DNA of 64,000 bases, taken from contig NZ_JARKIN010000001.1 in assembly GCF_029351045.1 (NCBI RefSeq), positions 310,001 through 374,000 of the forward strand. Direction: 5' to 3'. Position 1 is the stretch's first letter, and each line of letters opens with the position of its first letter. The position numbers were made by a program, and so were the translations under genes. This document shows positions 48,856 to 56,388 of the stretch, in pieces. Origin of the DNA: Streptomyces sp. WMMB303 (GTDB lineage: Bacteria; Actinomycetota; Actinomycetes; Streptomycetales; Streptomycetaceae). The notes under the pieces were generated by a model. That model did not search any database and was not told the DNA's origin. It saw only the letters and a list, made by a program, of their open reading frames with translations.

Positions 48856-49356
48856 ATGGACTTGCTCTCCGACCGGTTCCGGGACCCGCTCAGCACCGAG
48901 TACGACTTCATCGGTTCGATCGTCGTGCGATGCCCCGGCTGCACGAAGGCCGCCCGTGTCGTTCCAGCACCCGGGGCCGGCGACTCCGGGGAGCGGATGC
49001 TGTTCAGGCGGCGGCGGCTGGTCTGCCGCGGCTGCGGACTGTCACGGGAGTGGAGTGGCCGCCTGCTCGCCCTCCCCCGCGGCACGGCCGAGCCCGTGAC
49101 GGATCCCTACTTCGGTCTGCCGCTGTGGCTCCAGGCGGAGACCCGGCACGGCTGGTTGTGGGCGTACGACCTGGAGCATCTCGACCTGATCCGCCGGTTC
49201 GTGCAGGCGTCGCTGCGGGAGCGGGCGCCCTGGTACGAGACCGGGCCGCGGTTGACCCTGGTGGCCCGTCTCCCGGCATGGATCAAGAGGGCGAAGAACC
49301 GGGACGAGATCCTGCGTGCCGTCAGCCGGATACACGCCTCACCGCTCGCCGCTTGA
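48856..49356 (+). CDS. Zinc-ribbon protein of unknown function
   Basis: A 166-residue protein with two CxxC pairs (VVRCPGCTKAARV and LVCRGCGLSREW) about 30 residues apart, forming a TFIIB-like zinc ribbon. A conserved LPLWLQAETRHGWLWAYDLEHLDLIRRFV region follows. Similar Streptomyces proteins are known but have no assigned role. No Shine-Dalgarno precedes ATG 48856; CATACT at 48844-48849 could be a -10 giving a leaderless mRNA. Confidence 0.8.
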   Translation: MDLLSDRFRDPLSTEYDFIGSIVVRCPGCTKAARVVPAPGAGDSGERMLFRRRRLVCRGCGLSREWSGRLLALPRGTAEPVTDPYFGLPLWLQAETRHGWLWAYDLEHLDLIRRFVQASLRERAPWYETGPRLTLVARLPAWIKRAKNRDEILRAVSRIHASPLAA

Positions 49357-49481
49357 CCTCGAACGGCATGGGGTGTCCGAACCGCACGTCCGGTCCGGCC
49401 GTCCGCATCCGCGCTCCGGTTGCGCGGTGAGCCGGGCGGGGTCCCGCCGGACGTGCGCGTCACGGCACCGGCCCCTCGCAG

Positions 49482-50342
49482 CTATGCGCTCCAGGCATGC
49501 TCCAGCAGAGTGCGGAAGGAGGCGGGCTCTCGGCCGATCAGACCGGCCAGCGTCGGGTCGACTGCGGTGAACTCGTCGTTCCGTGCCGCCACGAAGACGC
49601 TCAGCATCAGGTCGGCGACCGGCGCGGGGACACCGTGCGCCAGTGACTGCTCGCGGAAGGCGCTGTCGGAAGCGGCGGTCCGGGTGAAGGCCCGTCCGGT
49701 GATCCGGGACGCGATCTCGCCGAGGGCGGCGAAGTCCAGAGCCGCCGGGCCGGTGAGCGGTGGGGTGGGCCCCTCGAAGCGGCCCTCGTCGGAGAGGATC
49801 TCCGCGGTGGCCTCGGCGAGGTCGTCGTGGCCGGTCCAGGCGACGGGTCCGTCGGCGGGCAGGGCGATGTCCCCGGTGTGCCGGGCGGGTTCGAGGAACT
49901 GCAGGGCGCCGGCGGCGTAGAAGCCGTTGCGCAGTGCGGTCCAGGGCAGGCCGGTGGCCCGCAGGAGGTCCTCCGTCCGGGCGTGGTCGCGGCAGGGCTG
50001 GAAGAGGGAGTCGTGGGCGGCGCCCATCTGGCTGGTGTAGAGGATCCGGCCGACGCCGGCCCGCACGGCGGCGTCGACGGCGGCACGGTGGCCGGCGACG
50101 CACTCCTCGCCCGCGCGGTCGAGAGAGACGAGGAGCAGCTGCTCGGCTCCCTCGAAGGCGTGCGCGAGCGAGGCGGGGTCGTCGAAGTCGCCCTGTCGGA
50201 CGCGGACGCCCCGTTCGGCGAGGTCATGGACCTTGCGCGGGTCGCGGACGCGGACGCCGACACGGTCGGCGGGGACGCGCTCCAGGAGGTGCTCGACGGT
50301 GCGGCGGCCGAGCTTTCCGGTGGCTCCGGTCACGATGATCAC
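49482..50342 (-). CDS. NmrA-like NAD(P)-binding protein
   Basis: A 286-residue atypical short-chain dehydrogenase/NmrA-family protein. The N-terminal VTGATGKLGRRTVEHLLERV is the dinucleotide motif; RQGDFDDPASLAHAFEG and GRILYTSQMGA follow, as in quinone oxidoreductase QorB-type proteins. GTG 50342 was chosen for GAGGGGA 8-9 nt upstream; GTG 50378 has no ribosome-binding site. It diverges from a TetR gene and is probably repressed by it. Confidence 0.87.
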   Translation of the reverse strand: MIIVTGATGKLGRRTVEHLLERVPADRVGVRVRDPRKVHDLAERGVRVRQGDFDDPASLAHAFEGAEQLLLVSLDRAGEECVAGHRAAVDAAVRAGVGRILYTSQMGAAHDSLFQPCRDHARTEDLLRATGLPWTALRNGFYAAGALQFLEPARHTGDIALPADGPVAWTGHDDLAEATAEILSDEGRFEGPTPPLTGPAALDFAALGEIASRITGRAFTRTAASDSAFREQSLAHGVPAPVADLMLSVFVAARNDEFTAVDPTLAGLIGREPASFRTLLEHAWSA

Positions 50343-50389
50343 GAGTGGGGTCCCCTCAGGTGTTTCCGGTGGAATCACTAGAACGATAA

Positions 50390-50406
50390 CGCTGAAACTA
50401 ACAGCG
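50390..50406. promoter_or_regulatory. Candidate TetR operator in the divergent gap
   Basis: CGCTG-7-CAGCG inverted repeat inside an AT-rich gap of 91 nt between the NmrA-like and TetR genes. TAACG and CGTTA flank it as a second, outer inverted pair. Likely shared operator. Confidence 0.5.
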
Positions 50407-50433
50407 GAAGCGATTTCTCGTTAGCATCGATTC

Positions 50434-51159
50434 ATGCGCCACGACACCTCCGCCGACCCCCGCCGCCGCATCGTCGAAGCGGCCGTCGAACTGCTGGAGA
50501 GCGGCGGGCCCGAAGCGGTGAGCACCCGTGCGGTCGCCACCGCGGCCGGGATGCAGCCCCCGGCGATCTATCGCCTCTTCGGCGACAAGGAGGGCCTGCT
50601 GGAGGCGGTCGCCGAACACGGCTACACGCAGTTTCTGGAGAACAAGCGCGCGCAGCTCGACCCCGCCCCGGAGGACCCGGTGGAGGAACTGCGCCGCGGC
50701 TGGGACGTGGTGGTGGAGTTCGGCGTCTCGCGCCCCGAGCTGTTCGCGGTGATGAACAGGGCCACCAGCCGGGGGTCGGACGCGGCCCATCACGCGGGCC
50801 TGGAGATCCTCCGTGGGCGGGTGCGCAGGCTGGCGGCCGGAGGGTGGCTGCGAGTCGACGAGGAGCTCGCCGCACAGATCATCCAGGCGACCGGTCAGGG
50901 CGCGGTCACCACCTGGAACTCCACCCCCGCGGAGCGCCGCACCCCGGCCCTGTTGGCTGTCCTGCGCGAATCCATGGTCGCCGCCGTCACTCGCGCCGAA
51001 CCGGCCCTCCCGGCCGGGGAGTCCGGCCCCGCCCCGGCAGCCCGCGCGCTGCGCGCCGCGCTTCCCGACGGCACCGGCCTCCTGAGCGACGCCGAACAGC
51101 GGCTGCTGTACGAGTGGCTCACCCGGCTGGCGTCGGACGGCGGCACGCCACATGCCTGA
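50434..51159 (+). CDS. TetR-family transcriptional regulator
   Basis: A 241-residue repressor with an N-terminal TetR DNA-binding domain (RRRIVEAAVELLESGGPEAVSTRAVATAAGMQPPAIYRLFGDKEGLLEAV, intact across residues 10-58). The C-terminal ligand domain is unclassified. Divergence from the NmrA-like oxidoreductase gene suggests that gene is its target. No obvious ribosome-binding site lies before ATG 50434. Confidence 0.9.
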   Translation: MRHDTSADPRRRIVEAAVELLESGGPEAVSTRAVATAAGMQPPAIYRLFGDKEGLLEAVAEHGYTQFLENKRAQLDPAPEDPVEELRRGWDVVVEFGVSRPELFAVMNRATSRGSDAAHHAGLEILRGRVRRLAAGGWLRVDEELAAQIIQATGQGAVTTWNSTPAERRTPALLAVLRESMVAAVTRAEPALPAGESGPAPAARALRAALPDGTGLLSDAEQRLLYEWLTRLASDGGTPHA

Positions 51160-51613
51160 CCGCCGGAGGGCAGGGCGCGGGCGACACCGCCGCACGGGGC
51201 GGAGAGCCTGCCTCACACGGGGTCGGGTCGATGCGGCAGACGCCGCGATACGGGTTCGCTTCTGCGGGTGGCTCCTGAAGCACTCCGGTCGGCCGCTGCC
51301 CGGCGCATCCGGCGCGCCACAGAAATCACCTGGCCGCCCCGAGGCATCACGGACCCCGGGCATCACGACCGCATCAGGTACGTGACGACCCGCGATCAAC
51401 GCGAGAGACTGTCCGGGATGAACGATACCGATCAGAGGTTCGACTGATACGTCCTCACGAGCCTCGTCAGCAACTCGGCGCCGGCCCCGGAAGTCCCCGC
51501 GGCGCCGGCGCCTCGAAGCGCCGGGACCAGGCCCCCCGGTTCCCCCACAACCCGCTGTCACCAGCAACGAAGCCCGCACAAGCGATAGCTGCCGATCTCG
51601 CGTGGAGGTACAC
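51160..51613. other. Upstream region of the dha operon
   Basis: 454 nt without a supported gene. The distal part (51340-51450) is less GC-rich and is the likely promoter area for dhaK. No operator was recognised. Confidence 0.45.
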
Positions 51614-52606
51614 ATGAGGATGCTCATCAACGTTCCCGAGTCCGTGGTTCCCGACGCGTTGCGCGGGATGGCCGCCGCCCACCCCGAGCTGGCCGTGGAC
51701 GTGGACCGTCGGGTGGTCGTGCGGCGGGACGCACCCGTGGCGGGGAAGGTCGCGCTGGTCTCCGGTGGCGGTTCGGGACACGAACCGCTGCACGGCGGAT
51801 TCGTGGGGCCCGGGATGCTGGATGCCGCATGCCCGGGCGAGATCTTCACCTCTCCCGTCCCCGACCAGATGGTCGCCGCGGCCGCGGCCGTGGACAGCGG
51901 GGAGGGCGTGCTGTTCGTCGTCAAGAACTACACCGGCGACGTGCTGAACTTCGACATGGCCGCCGAACTCGCCGAGGACGAAGGGGTCCGCATCGGGAAG
52001 GTACTGGTCGAGGACGACGTGGCGGTGACCGACAGTACGCACACGGCCGGACGCCGGGGTACGGGCGCCACGCTGTTCGTGGAGAAGATCGCGGGTGCGC
52101 TGGCCGCCGAGGGGGCGCCGCTGGAGCGGGTGGAGGCGGTCGCACGCCAGGTGGCCGACTCCTCGCGGAGCTTCGGAGTGGCACTCAGCCCGTGCAGCAC
52201 CCCGTCCAAGGGCGGTCCCATGTTCGAGCTGCCCGCAGGCGAACTGGAGCTGGGGATCGGCATCCACGGGGAACCGGGCCGGGAGCGGCGCCCGATGATG
52301 ACCTCCGGGGAGATCGCGGACTTCGCCGTCGACGCGGTGCTGGAGGATCTGCGCCCCGAGGAGCCGGTGCTCGCGCTGGTCAACGGCATGGGAGCGACGC
52401 CGCTGCTGGAACTCTACGGGTTCTGCGGCGAGGTGCACCGGGTCCTGGGCGAGCGGCGGATCCCGGTCGCCCGTACCCTCGTCGGCAACTATGTGACCTC
52501 GCTGGACATGGCGGGCGCCTCCGTGACGCTGTGCCGGGCCGACGAGGAGCTGCTGCGGCTGTGGGACGCGCCCGTGCAGACCGCCGGACTGCGGTGGGGC
52601 GCCTGA
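51614..52606 (+). CDS. dhaK: Dihydroxyacetone kinase subunit DhaK
   Basis: A 330-residue substrate-binding subunit of PTS-dependent dihydroxyacetone kinase. The substrate is held covalently by a His, here H218 in GIGIHGEPG; VSGGGSGHEPLHGGFVGPGML is the conserved N-terminal region. Acting with DhaL and DhaM it makes dihydroxyacetone phosphate. ATG 51614 follows GGAGG by 5 nt. It heads the dhaKLM operon. Confidence 0.94.
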   Translation: MRMLINVPESVVPDALRGMAAAHPELAVDVDRRVVVRRDAPVAGKVALVSGGGSGHEPLHGGFVGPGMLDAACPGEIFTSPVPDQMVAAAAAVDSGEGVLFVVKNYTGDVLNFDMAAELAEDEGVRIGKVLVEDDVAVTDSTHTAGRRGTGATLFVEKIAGALAAEGAPLERVEAVARQVADSSRSFGVALSPCSTPSKGGPMFELPAGELELGIGIHGEPGRERRPMMTSGEIADFAVDAVLEDLRPEEPVLALVNGMGATPLLELYGFCGEVHRVLGERRIPVARTLVGNYVTSLDMAGASVTLCRADEELLRLWDAPVQTAGLRWGA

Positions 52607-52767
52607 GGACCCACCGAACGGTGGCACGAGGGTGGCGGGACGGCCTCGCGACCGCGCAGCGGTGCGGCACGCACGACGGTGCCGCACGTCTCGCACGGCG
52701 GTGACGTACGCGGTGGTCCTGCCGGAGCGGGCAGCACCACGACCGGGACAGCGGTGAAGGAGCAGGA

Positions 52768-53487
52768 GTGAGCGGCAAGGTGACGAACGAGACCGGCGAG
52801 TCCGGCGGAGGCGGGACAGGCGTCCGGGAGCTGGACGCCGCCTTCTTCGCCCGGTGGATGACGGCTTCCGCCGACGCGGTGGCCCGGGAGGAGAGCCGGC
52901 TGACGGAACTGGATTCGGCGATCGGCGACGCCGACCACGGCGGAAACATGCGCCGGGGATTCGAGGCGGTGCGCGGGGAGCTGGCCGAGGACGTCCCCGC
53001 GACGCCGGGAGCCGTGCTGATGACGGCGGGCAGGAAGCTGGTCTCCACGGTGGGCGGTGCCTCGGGCCCGCTGTACGGAACACTGCTGCGCCGTACGGGC
53101 AAGGCGCTCGGCGGCGCGGAGCGCGTCAGCGGCGCGGAGCTGGCGGACGCGCTGCGCGCCGGTATCGACGCGGTGGCGCAATTGGGCGGTGCCGCCACGG
53201 GTGACAAGACGATGCTCGACGCGCTCCTCCCGGCCGCTGAGGCACTGGCGGACAGCGGCGGTGAGGACTTCGGCGCGGCGCGCGACGCGGCCGAGCGGGG
53301 TGCGGAGGAGACCGTGCCGCTCCAGGCCCGCAAGGGCCGGGCCAGCTATCTGGGAGAGCGCAGCATCGGGCACCGGGACCCCGGTGCGACCTCGGCGGCG
53401 CTGCTGGTGGCGGCGCTGGCGGAGGCCGGCGGCGCCGAAGGCGGGACGGCAGGGTCCCAGGAGAGCGACAGCGGTGGGGGTGAGTGA
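52768..53487 (+). CDS. dhaL: Dihydroxyacetone kinase ADP-binding subunit DhaL
   Basis: A 239-residue DhaL protein holding tightly bound ADP, which is rephosphorylated by DhaM. Metal-binding Asp residues are in DSAIGDADHGGNMRRGF; STVGGASGPLYGT and GDKTMLDAL are conserved. GTG 52768 has AGGAG upstream. There is a 161-nt gap after dhaK and a 1-nt gap before dhaM. N- and C-terminal Gly-rich tails are extra. Confidence 0.94.
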   Translation: MSGKVTNETGESGGGGTGVRELDAAFFARWMTASADAVAREESRLTELDSAIGDADHGGNMRRGFEAVRGELAEDVPATPGAVLMTAGRKLVSTVGGASGPLYGTLLRRTGKALGGAERVSGAELADALRAGIDAVAQLGGAATGDKTMLDALLPAAEALADSGGEDFGAARDAAERGAEETVPLQARKGRASYLGERSIGHRDPGATSAALLVAALAEAGGAEGGTAGSQESDSGGGE

Positions 53488-53488
53488 C

Positions 53489-53905
53489 ATGGCGGAGGCC
53501 GACGGCGGCAAGCGGGTAGGGATCGTCCTGGTCTCGCACAGCAAGGAGGTCGCCGACTCGGTCGCCCGGCTGGCCGCGGGGCTCGCGGGAGTGCCGGACG
53601 CCCGGGTCGCCGGTGCCGGCGGGCTGCCCGACGGCGGGCTCGGTACCAGCGAGGAACTGATCGTCGAGGCCGCGCACCGGATGGACGAGGGCGCGGGTGT
53701 CGCGCTCCTCGTCGACCTGGGCAGCGCGGTGCTGACGGTCAAGACGCTGCTGGCCGAGGGCGACGAGCTGCCGGAGCCGGCCCGGTTGGTGGACGCGCCC
53801 CTGGTGGAGGGTGCGGTCGCCGCCGTCGTGACGGCTGCGGGCGGCGGCGACCTGGCTGCGGTGGCCTCGGCTGCCGAGGAGGCCTACACCTACCGCAAGC
53901 TCTGA
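53489..53905 (+). CDS. dhaM: PTS phosphotransfer subunit DhaM, single-domain form
   Basis: A 138-residue EIIA-mannose-type protein; the phospho-acceptor His is in IVLVSHSKEVADSV. It passes phosphate from HPr to DhaL-ADP. Enterobacterial DhaM carries extra HPr and EI-like domains; this one has only the EIIA part, as in Gram-positive bacteria. ATG 53489 has a G-rich site upstream; GTG 53480 is possible. Its end overlaps the convergent HTH gene by 16 nt. Confidence 0.9.
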   Translation: MAEADGGKRVGIVLVSHSKEVADSVARLAAGLAGVPDARVAGAGGLPDGGLGTSEELIVEAAHRMDEGAGVALLVDLGSAVLTVKTLLAEGDELPEPARLVDAPLVEGAVAAVVTAAGGGDLAAVASAAEEAYTYRKL

Positions 53906-54450
53906 GTGGCAGTCAGATATGGGCGCGGCGGGCCGCTGTCCGCGTCCGTTCCGGACCCGGCTGCGGCCGGTGCCACCGGTCCCGCCGGTGGCACCGGCCT
54001 GGTCGGAGCCCCGGCCTCGGCCGGACCCCCGAGTGCGGCCGGGCCGGCTCTTCGGCGGAAGTCCCGTCCGTTTCCGGGCTCCGGTCCCGGTCCGGGGCCG
54101 CGGTCGAGACCGCGGCCGGGAAGCGGTTCGGCGCGCCGGTCCGGGTCGGCGGAGGCCGCGGCGTGCCGCCATCGGCTCTCGGCGGCACGCCGGGTAGCGA
54201 CCGCCGCCCGGGCGCGATGCGCGGTGGCGTCGGCCACCGCGCGGGCCGCTGTTCCGGCCAGCGCGTATCTCCCGTAGCCGGTGCGGTGCACCAGACCGTG
54301 CTCCGCGGCCTGCGCGAGAAGCTTGTTCGCCTGGGAGGCGCTGAGACCGGCGCGCCGGGCTATCACCCCCAGCCGGAGCGGCGAGCCGGGGTTCTCCCGC
54401 TCCAGCGCCGTCATGGCCGCCAGTAACGCGAACCCGGTGGCGGCGCTCAC
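53890..54450 (-). CDS. Winged-helix regulator with a TTA codon
   Basis: A 186-residue protein. Residues about 5-75 form an IclR/MarR-like winged helix (SPLRLGVIARRAGLSASQANKLLAQAAEHGLVHRT, residues 22-57). The remainder is Arg/Ala/Pro-rich and disordered. Leu9 is encoded by TTA (minus-strand 54426-54424), so synthesis should need bldA tRNA. It diverges from the MRYIY/P450 locus across 556 nt and is the only regulator near it. GTG 54450 lacks a clear ribosome-binding site, so the start is uncertain. Confidence 0.72.
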   Translation of the reverse strand: MSAATGFALLAAMTALERENPGSPLRLGVIARRAGLSASQANKLLAQAAEHGLVHRTGYGRYALAGTAARAVADATAHRARAAVATRRAAESRWRHAAASADPDRRAEPLPGRGLDRGPGPGPEPGNGRDFRRRAGPAALGGPAEAGAPTRPVPPAGPVAPAAAGSGTDADSGPPRPYLTATQSLR

Positions 54451-54508
54451 CGGGCGCGCCCGGAACGAAGAGTGCTCCGGTACCGGGTACCGGCGCGGTA
54501 CCGCGCCG
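54450..54508. promoter_or_regulatory. Three stacked palindromes at the HTH gene start
   Basis: CCGGGCGCGCCCGG (54450-54463), CCGGTACCGGGTACCGG (54477-54493) and CGGCGCGGTACCGCGCCG (54491-54508). The last is a perfect 18-bp palindrome. They cover the 5' end and upstream region of the regulator gene and may be its own binding sites. Confidence 0.6.
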
Positions 54509-55006
54509 GGAAGCAGGTCGACGATTTCATCATTGGTTTACACCTTCGAAGTCGTTTGATTCGCCGGATTCTGCACGGCCGGAAACTCCCACCGCCCGCC
54601 GTCTTTCCGGATGCCCCGCTCGGGTCGTCCGCATTCGCGGGCCCGCCGCGGAACGTGGCATACCGCACCGGAATGTGACGCCCACTTTTCCGCCGGTGGA
54701 AAAGTAGCCGTTCCCAACCCGCCACCCTCTTGCGCTGGGCGCACCGGCTGTCGGAAGGTGACCACGGCCGACTTCAGGCCCTCCGGAGCGCGACAGGGAA
54801 GGTGGGACGTGGGTATTCCTTTCGCATCCATGACACCGGCCCGCCCCTCGCGTTCGATTTACAGGAGGGCAACCCTCCGTATCCGCCGTCGGGGCGACCG
54901 TCCGACCGCCCTTTCCGAGGCCGGATTTCACACCGGCCGCACCCCAAGATCGCCGTCGGCACGCTGTGACGGCGGACCCCGGGAACCACACAGAAGGGAG
55001 AACGCC
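54509..55006. promoter_or_regulatory. Upstream region of the MRYIY gene
   Basis: About 500 nt with mixed GC content. It includes an AT-rich island (54520-54570), a perfect inverted repeat ACTTTTCC-6-GGAAAAGT (54684-54705), and a GGAGGG-3-CCCTCC hairpin (54864-54878). The frames here lack coding bias. The promoter for the RiPP locus should lie here. Confidence 0.55.
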
Positions 55007-55024
55007 ATGCGTTACATCTACTGA
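55007..55024 (+). CDS. Pentapeptide RiPP precursor MRYIY (biarylitide BytA-like)
   Basis: ATG CGT TAC ATC TAC TGA encodes Met-Arg-Tyr-Ile-Tyr. GAAGGGAG ends 6 nt before the ATG, an excellent ribosome-binding site. A P450 gene begins 98 nt downstream. Known biarylitide loci have exactly this design: an 18-bp gene for MRYxH followed by one P450 that cross-links the first Tyr to the last aromatic residue. Here the last residue is Tyr instead of His, and the Tyr-Ile-Tyr core equals the first three residues of cittilin (YIYY). A Tyr3-Tyr5 biaryl or aryl-ether link is therefore expected. That the pentapeptide is the true precursor is inferred from ribosome-binding site, sequence and context. Confidence 0.85.
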   Translation: MRYIY

Positions 55025-55038
55025 TGAGTTCACGGTTG

Positions 55039-55087
55039 TCGCGGCCACGCGTATTGCCGCGTGGCCGCGAACGGTGCGATCTTTTTT
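55039..55087 (+). promoter_or_regulatory. Hairpin plus T6 between the pentapeptide and P450 genes
   Basis: A perfect 13-bp stem (55039-55051 with 55058-55070, loop TATTGC) is followed 11 nt later by TTTTTT (55082-55087). T6 is rare in such GC-rich DNA. It probably attenuates or processes the transcript so that more precursor than P450 is made. Confidence 0.65.
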
Positions 55088-55122
55088 CCCTCACCCCACC
55101 CGGATCCGAAGAAAGGACGGCC

Positions 55123-56322
55123 ATGACGGGAGCGGCGGCGCAAACACGGCGGGATCCCCTCTACGACCCCCTGGCTCCTGAGGTCATCGCCGCTCCGCAC
55201 GCGGCCTACCGGCGGCTGCGCGAACACCGCAGGGTGTACTGGCACGCGCAGCTCGACTCCTGGGTGCTCACCGGATACGCCGAGTGCCGCAAAGTGCTCG
55301 GGGACACGGCCGCCTTCGGCTCCGACTTCCGCAGGGCGGGCGAGGAGGTTCCCGAAGCCCAGCTGAGCGTGCAGTCGCTGGACCAGCCCGAGCACTCCGC
55401 GATCCGCCACCTGCTCGTCTCCGCACTGCACGTGCGCTCGCACACGGCCATGACGGATACCGCGGCGCGGCTGGCCGCCGGGCGCCTGGACGCGCTGCGC
55501 GGCGCCGGCCCCGTCGACCTGGTCAGCGGATTCGCCCGCCCGCTCGCACTGCACACGATGTGCGACTTCCTGGGCGTCACACCGCCCGACGGCCCCTGGT
55601 TCGAGGAGATGTCCAACGCGATCGTGCGCGGCATGGACGCGGGGCTGGACCCCTCGCGTGCCGAACCGGGCATCCGTGCCAGGGAGGAGCTGAGCCGAAT
55701 GGTGGGCGGGTGGCTGGAGACCGCCGGTGAGGACGGCTTCCTCGGTGCCGCCCGCGCCGCCCGCGCACAGGCCCCGGAGGTCTCCGATGCGGTGTTGGCC
55801 AACTCGCTGCGGGGAGTGCTGCACGCGGGGTACGAGTCGGTCAGCCGACTGATGGGCAACGCACTCGCCCGGCTGGTGGACGACCCCGCGCTGCTCGGAC
55901 GCGCCATGGCGCAGAACGCGCTGGATCCGCTGGTGGACGAGCTGCTCCGGCTCGACGGGCCGGTGCAGGGCGACGCGCGGGTGTGCGTGGCCGACAGCGA
56001 ACTGGGCGGCCGGCGGATCCGGCGCGGCGAGATCGTCGTTCTGCTGCTGGGCGCGGCCGACCGGGATCCGGAGGTCTTCACCGATCCGGACGCCGTGGAC
56101 CTGACCCGGCGCAAGGGAGCGCATCTGGCGTTCGGCCGGGGCGCGCACGCCTGTCTGGGTGCGGGGCTGGCCACCCTGCAGTTGCGTGCGGTGCTCTCGG
56201 CACTGCACACGGCCGGGATCGGCTTCCGTCCCCAGGGGCCCGCAGAGTACGAACGCACCGCGACACTGCGCGGATTGCGCGCGCTGCCGGTCGTGGTGAG
56301 CGAAGCCGCTGTCGCCCGCTGA
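55123..56322 (+). CDS. Cytochrome P450, candidate peptide cross-linking enzyme (BytO-like)
   Basis: A 399-residue soluble bacterial P450. The heme ligand is C344 in FGRGAHACLG, the K-helix ExxR is E273-x-x-R276, and the I-helix reads HAGYESVS with Glu238-Ser239 in place of the usual acid-Thr pair. It lies behind the MRYIY gene as in biarylitide clusters, so it should couple the two Tyr side chains of the pentapeptide using ferredoxin-supplied electrons. No ferredoxin gene is near. ATG 55123 has AAAGGAC upstream; the in-frame extension to 55024 is non-coding leader containing the hairpin. Confidence 0.88.
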   Translation: MTGAAAQTRRDPLYDPLAPEVIAAPHAAYRRLREHRRVYWHAQLDSWVLTGYAECRKVLGDTAAFGSDFRRAGEEVPEAQLSVQSLDQPEHSAIRHLLVSALHVRSHTAMTDTAARLAAGRLDALRGAGPVDLVSGFARPLALHTMCDFLGVTPPDGPWFEEMSNAIVRGMDAGLDPSRAEPGIRAREELSRMVGGWLETAGEDGFLGAARAARAQAPEVSDAVLANSLRGVLHAGYESVSRLMGNALARLVDDPALLGRAMAQNALDPLVDELLRLDGPVQGDARVCVADSELGGRRIRRGEIVVLLLGAADRDPEVFTDPDAVDLTRRKGAHLAFGRGAHACLGAGLATLQLRAVLSALHTAGIGFRPQGPAEYERTATLRGLRALPVVVSEAAVAR

Positions 56323-56388
56323 ACGCCGGGCCGCAGCTCCGTCCCGGCTCCGCGGAACACCCCCGACCACCGTGCGAAGGGAGAGCCC

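Noticed and set aside
51420..51455. Possible tRNA T-arm (GGTTCGACT)
   Set aside because: No acceptor, D-arm or anticodon stem can be folded around it.
54611..55024. MRYIY as the C-terminus of a longer 137-residue precursor
   Set aside because: The upstream frame has no coding bias or ribosome-binding site, while ATG 55007 has an ideal one, matching known 18-bp precursor genes.
55024..55122. P450 extended N-terminally to an ATG overlapping the MRYIY stop
   Set aside because: The extension would translate the hairpin and T6 region, and ATG 55123 has a good Shine-Dalgarno and matches the usual P450 length.
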